A stretch of DNA of 64,000 nucleotides from Bimastos eiseni (taxonomy: Eukaryota; Annelida; Clitellata; Crassiclitellata; Lumbricidae): NCBI GenBank assembly GCA_959347315.1, contig OY365818.1, positions 3,921,354 through 3,985,353 of the forward strand. The letters run 5' to 3'. The notes under the pieces are model-generated. The model saw nothing but the letters and a program-made list of their open reading frames with translations, was not told the origin of the DNA and did no database searches. Positions 59,041 through 64,000 of the stretch are shown one piece after another; within the stretch, counting starts at the first letter, position 1, and each line of letters begins with the position of its first letter. The translations under genes were made by a program, and so were the position numbers.

Positions 59041-59556
59041 CGTCTCATCCAGAGGAACCGGATGGTCCGGATCTTCAAAATAATATAGATTTGTAACTTA
59101 TGCCTAAGTCAGGATGAGTAGCGAATCTATAACTGACATCATCGATATATTATATTCGGACAGCCACGGCGCTTTAAACTCTTTGGGCATGGACATGGGC
59201 ATGCATACATGTACCTCACGTTCTGACAGCAGCCAAGACGACGCAAGATCCCTGCGAGCTATGATCGCACGACCATGCACCCACGGACTCGTAGAAACCG
59301 TCAGGACGACCGATCGAGACACTTCTGGGGCGAGTAGTGAAGAATGACCTTGACCCCATGAACTTTTGCCTCAGCACAGGATGTCTTATCATTTTATCAT
59401 TTTTTGCTCTAGAACGGACTAAGAGGCCCGTTACTCTTCTGCATATATAGGGGCCAGGAATATCTCGGCCTTGGTGTCCGAATTTCTGTCGGCTCAATGC
59501 ATTACATGGAAATACGGTATGAGCAGTATATATACATTATATACGCATCTGTGGCC

Positions 59557-59560
<4 letters not shown>
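59041..59560. other. No gene seen
   Basis: Frames of 72-93 codons on both strands lack recognisable motifs. Confidence 0.35.
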
Positions 59561-59604
<44 letters not shown>

Positions 59605-59836
59605 TTTATTACCGAAATTTGATACCGCCCTTCGTCCAACATTTTCTGCTCAGAAGTGCACAGATACGCCTCGACGGCGCAATTGCAGTTGTACTGCAGA
59701 GCAATGGTGCGCGAAGGACTTGCTCAAGGTCCCTACACAGTGACGCCCCGGACGAGGCTCGAACCCGCTCACTTAGCACACACTGAACGCTACGGGCTGA
59801 TCGCTCTAACCGATCGGCCACTGTGCCACACCATGT
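59561..59836 (-). mobile_element. Complete tRNA-derived SINE
   Basis: Minus strand, head to tail: a tRNA-like head with GGCCGATCGGTTAGAGCGAT and GCGGGTTCGAGCCTCG; a body with ACCTTGAGCAAGTCC and CCATTGCTCT, a conserved phrase of several metazoan SINE families; then a simple-repeat tail of AAAT and AAT units (59561-59610). The length of about 275 bp is typical of a full SINE. Confidence 0.8.
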
Positions 59837-62150
59837 GCTTATATAAGGAATAAAACAGCTATATTTTGACTGAGTATTGAAATTGAATAAGCAGGTGGAC
59901 ATACAATTGTACATGTAGAGTAAACTATAATGTAAATAATTATGTCTGGCAATAATTTGTGGACATAGATAAACATGGAGATTTCTAAAAGTGGACTAAA
60001 CGGAGCAATTAAACTTCTCTTAATTACAATAATAGCACAGAAAAAACAATTGAAGATCATGTGAGACCAATAAAATTGTTGTTAAGATTAGCGTAACTTC
60101 AAGAATAGTTAAAGAATGATTACAATAATTATTAATAAAAACCAATAAAAAAAATATTATACAATAATACATGAACCCGATTGGGGAACAAGTCTGGGCT
60201 ACAGCGAATATCATGCAGCCGTAAGTCGTCTTACAGGTCGATTAAATTCTGCAATGAGCAACACAACAATAAGGTAAAAAACAAATTATTTAACAACTGT
60301 CAGCATTCAGTAAGGGCCTAACTTAGTAGCTACAACCGACTCCTTGCAGAAAAAAACAGAGGTTATTTTTTACTTTATGCATTGCAGGGCTTGAATAATA
60401 GCTACAGGCTAAGAGAACCGATTAATACAGATGCACAGATGCACAGTTTATCGGTTAGGTCTAATCACAATATTCATGCGTATACTGCAGCGTTTCCCAA
60501 TCTTTTTTGGCCATGGAACCCTTTTGATCTCAAAGTTGTTTGGCGGAGCTCGTCCACGACTAAACATATTGTTGTATATACAAGCGCTTGAGAATAGGCC
60601 TACATGCAATTCGAAACTAAGAATGTTCAAACATCGGATTTTTTGTTAAATTTTGGGCTGAATAACCTATAGTCACGTTGACATAATTATAGGTTCACAT
60701 AGGAATTACTTCTTTATAAAAACTTTTCTTGTCGTCAGAGCGTTCCTTTCGTGAACCTCAATTGGGACCAAAATAATTATTTTCTGCTTTTAGTTTAGAC
60801 AATAATTAATCAAAGCACAACGTGAAGGCGAATGAGAAATAAGTTGAACTCGAAATTATAGAACAGCAAGCAATAGGCCTATAGTCTAAGCGTGTCCATA
60901 TAATGGCTTGTAAAAGCAAAAAAACGTTCTCAATCGTTTAACGAAATTTTAACAATGAAGCACACAGAAAATATATTATCGCTTGAACATTCAAACTTAA
61001 ACGCGTGATGAAATTGAAACAAGCATATTATACACGATCAGTAGAAATGAGGAGTAGGTCCATTAGAAGTCCAACAGTACTCTTCTCTAATATGACGAAA
61101 GGGTTCGAAAAGATTTTCTGGCCAGATTACTGCCTAGTGGACAAACTATAGTGAAATTGAAAGCTAATGAAAAATTCAAACACTGCACAGTTTATCGGTT
61201 AATGTTCATTTATTGAAATTCGCTGCACTCTCTATGATCGGATCTGTAGAAATTCGATCATCCTGGGACTATCGTGCTCCACTTTCCCGAAAAAGACCGC
61301 CATTAAAGAGAGTTATCAAAGTTGACTATAAACAGATATGAAGCTAGTGAAAATTAGCAATTACTAAGAAGGTTCTAAACGACTTTTCCACGAAGTTAAG
61401 TAAAGTAAGATGACTATAATCCCCGCCTTTATAGGCTTTCACATGTGGCGCAGAAAACGTAGGCCCTATTTGATATTTACCTCCAGAATATCGATGGCGT
61501 TGGGTAATAGCTATTCTTATAATTGCTGATCTGCTATGCTTTTTAACTGCCAATAATCTACCGAGGCGCTCCTTCGCCGCCCAAACGATATTCTGAACAG
61601 CAACATTAATTAATCTCTTTCTCTGCTGAAACATTCTCAACTGTTACCCTATATAGATTTCATAAATAATTTATTGATCATTCACCACAAGCGGGTCATT
61701 TTCTCAACGGATTGTAAAACCAATTTCAATGATTGAGTAAGTGTTGCGTCGTGGCGAGCTGTCGATCGGTTGATACTTGATACCTTGTCTAATTAATAAT
61801 TATATATGGAGGCGCATTAGAAGTCACTGATTAGCATTGACGGCAAGTTCATCGGGGAGTAAGGCATGCCTGAGTTGGCCCTATTGCTAGGAATGTCGCC
61901 AAGCGTTCAGTTTGGTTTTCACCCAAACATGCTGAAATTTTAAAACGCTCGCGCTCACGGAAAATCTAAAAATTATTATTAAGTCATTTTTTTCTACATT
62001 TCGAAGAAGAAAGCGAAAAGGAAGAGGTACTTCAATTTTAATTCACCGCAAATAATTCCTTCAAGTTGAATTCACCGCGCCGTAAAGGAAACCATTATAA
62101 TGGATCATACCAGAGAAGACATAATTACGTCTCCAATAAGTAGCACGTTA
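59837..62150. other. AT-rich, no gene seen
   Basis: GCACAGTTTATCGGTTA occurs twice in direct orientation (about 60440 and 61186). GCAGCGTTTCCCAATC near 60489 resembles a common transposon-associated phrase. Otherwise unique. Confidence 0.4.
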
Positions 62151-62154
62151 CATA

Positions 62155-62455
62155 GGTTGGGGTTGGGCTTAGGATTGGGGTAGGGCTGGGGGTAAGGGTT
62201 AGAGTTAGGATGGGGGTTAGGGTTTGGGGTCAGGGTTGGGGTAGCTGGGGTTAGGATTGGGGGTTAGGACTGGGATTAGGGTTGAGGTTAGTAATTGCGT
62301 AAGGGTTAGGGTTAAGGTGGGGTTTGGGTCAGGGCTGGGGTAAGGGTTAGGGTTAGAGATGGGGAGAGGAATAGGGTTGGGGTTAGGTTTGGGGTCAGGA
62401 TTAGGGTTGGGGTTAGGGTTTGGGCTGATGTTAGGGTCAGCCTGGTCAGGGTTAA
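62155..62455 (+). repeat. Degenerate TTAGGG-like tract
   Basis: About 300 bp of variants such as GGGGTTAGGGTTTGGGGTCA, G-rich on the plus strand and capable of G-quadruplex formation. It is internal and degenerate, so not a telomere end. Confidence 0.85.
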
Positions 62456-64000
62456 ATTCTGGCCACCACCGTATTTGTAGTCTCGCTTTTAAAGCCACCA
62501 CGGTAGGTCGGTCTACTGTAGCCTACTCAGCCCGCACATAAACTGGTTAGCGGTGAACTAAAATTACATGCAAGTTATTTTCATTGTGTTGTTGTGAAGT
62601 AAAATTGAAGTACCAAGGAAGATTCACGCGAACATCGATACAAGTCTTGTATAACTTATACTTACAGACGTCAATTAATTATATCTAGTCTGAAATAAGC
62701 ATAGTTATATGCCTACACATAGCTCGCTGGATCTTACGACGCCAAAATTAAATAAAAAACCGACACTATTTACACACTAAAACGAATGTTTCTCGCCACT
62801 CTAGGCCTATTCTTCGCCCAGACACTGATGCGATCGTATGAAAAGACGGAAATAATGCAACAATATTAAAAAATAAATTCGACTCAAGTGAACGTAAATA
62901 TAGTCCCAGTGAACACACACGAGTACAGGCAACATCGTTCAGGTATCGAGCCATTGAACGAACCCCTAAGGGTGTATACACATTAAACGTGTAGCTACAG
63001 ATAAAATCGTATATATAAATGCACACATATGTATATATATATACATATGTATGTGTATATATATAAATACTCTTTCGTATACACTTGCAAATACAAAACT
63101 TGACTAGGACTCTTGCCTCTTTACAGCTTCCGGCTCTACGCTACGCATACTTAATTACGAACTTTGACCATTTTGTGCTCACCCACAGTCGTAAACCGCT
63201 CCAATAGTAGCCCCTAGATTCCGATTTCCTTAGTATTTAAAAGCCACGTCGAGTGGACCAACTTTCTTGCCGCCAGGCAGAAGAATTGAATTCGGACCGA
63301 CAGGTAGATAGCCGGCAGGTTGATTGACAAGTGTCAGTTTGAGTCTTGAATCGAATTACGTATGCAGAGAGTAGGATAGTTGGCCGGGTTGCGCTTGCGG
63401 TTGTGTTCAGACGGCAGAGTAGGCAGATAGATATGTAGCCATATGCAGGTAGGTAATTATTTAGGTAGGTAGACAGAGAGGCTGGAGTTTCTCTTCTTCC
63501 GCAAATTAGAGGGAAGCGGGGCGAGGGTAAAGGGCCTACATTGTAACAGTTGGCTTGCTCCCATTGTTCCTGAATGAACAATAGAGAATAGATATAGGCC
63601 TATGAGTAGCCCTGTCAAGACTAGATCCACTGGAGTATTTCTCCAACACTTTCCATCTATTGGATTTGAACCCACAAGTGAATTGCCCGTATTTTTTCCT
63701 TTTTAAAACCGTCCATAGTTGAAATATTTGGTCGAAATTCCTCATTGATGTCTCTGGTCCCAAAAATAATTCTACTTTTAACAGATTCTTCTTATAATTC
63801 ATTGAACATTCAGTATACTCTGCATTCACAACGAAAATTGAATAATATATTGTACAGAAAACCATTTCAAAAGCAAAACTAGGAAAGTTGAAACCCATAA
63901 ATATTTTAGTTGTCCATCAGCTTTCAAGGTAAAGAAATGTTGTGGAGTTTTAATAAAAAAAGAAATATTTAGAAAAAAGAAACACCAAACAGGTGAAACT
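62456..64000. other. No gene seen
   Basis: A TA/TATG run at 63022-63065 and AGGTAGGTAG/AGGCAG runs near 63410-63480. The frame at 63898-63536 on the minus strand has no recognised motif. Confidence 0.4.

Noticed and set aside
62155..62455. True telomere end
   Set aside because: Degenerate, ~300 bp and followed by more than 1.5 kb of ordinary sequence.
62217..62501. 94-codon Pro/Asn-rich frame
   Set aside because: Translation of the C-rich strand of the TTAGGG-like tract.

Overview
The window is a piece of an animal nuclear genome, almost certainly a marine invertebrate. It has an intron-rich gene with GT-AG introns, very abundant micro- and minisatellites, tRNA-derived SINEs, LINE remnants and a Gypsy-type LTR retrotransposon. 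I cannot name the species or phylum from sequence alone. Everything below was read by eye; no alignment or search was run.

The only protein-coding host gene I can support lies on the minus strand, from a start codon at 45213 to a stop at 25604. I assembled 18 coding exons from splice sites and phases; they sum to 2712 bp, or 903 codons plus a stop. The product is a protein 4.1 / coracle-like membrane-skeleton adaptor. It has a three-lobed FERM domain, a FERM-adjacent segment containing [13 protein letters not shown], and a C-terminal 4.1 domain ending in [16 protein letters not shown]. Between the FERM-adjacent segment and the C-terminal domain, two consecutive exons (31676-32170 and 30389-30802) encode an insert built from eight ~30-residue repeats. 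Each repeat is made of two YD..G.P half-units. I do not recognise this module, and it is the best candidate here for something undescribed.

Layout. 1-14.8 kb: no gene; minisatellites, long purine/pyrimidine tracts, TCTG and TA microsatellites, copies of a ~100-bp dispersed repeat ('repeat A'), a LINE fragment at 8.2-8.7 kb and a block of CRE-like TTACGTCA sites at 13.15-14.04 kb. 14.8-18.5 kb: AT-rich, no gene. 18519-24921: an LTR retrotransposon with ~535-539-bp LTRs whose integrase lies before its reverse transcriptase, as in the Gmr1 clade; its pol is broken by several stops and frameshifts. 25.0-45.25 kb: the 4.1 gene, whose stop codon is only ~0.7 kb from the 3' LTR. 45.25-64 kb: upstream of the gene, full of repeat A copies, LINE and SINE pieces, an 11-copy 45-bp array, a perfect partial copy of 4.1 exon 2, and a degenerate TTAGGG-like tract at 62.2 kb.

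Only the 4.1 gene is likely to make a host protein. The retrotransposon faces it tail to tail. Satellite arrays and repeat A copies sit in many of its introns, one array reiterating the splice donor of the first coding exon.
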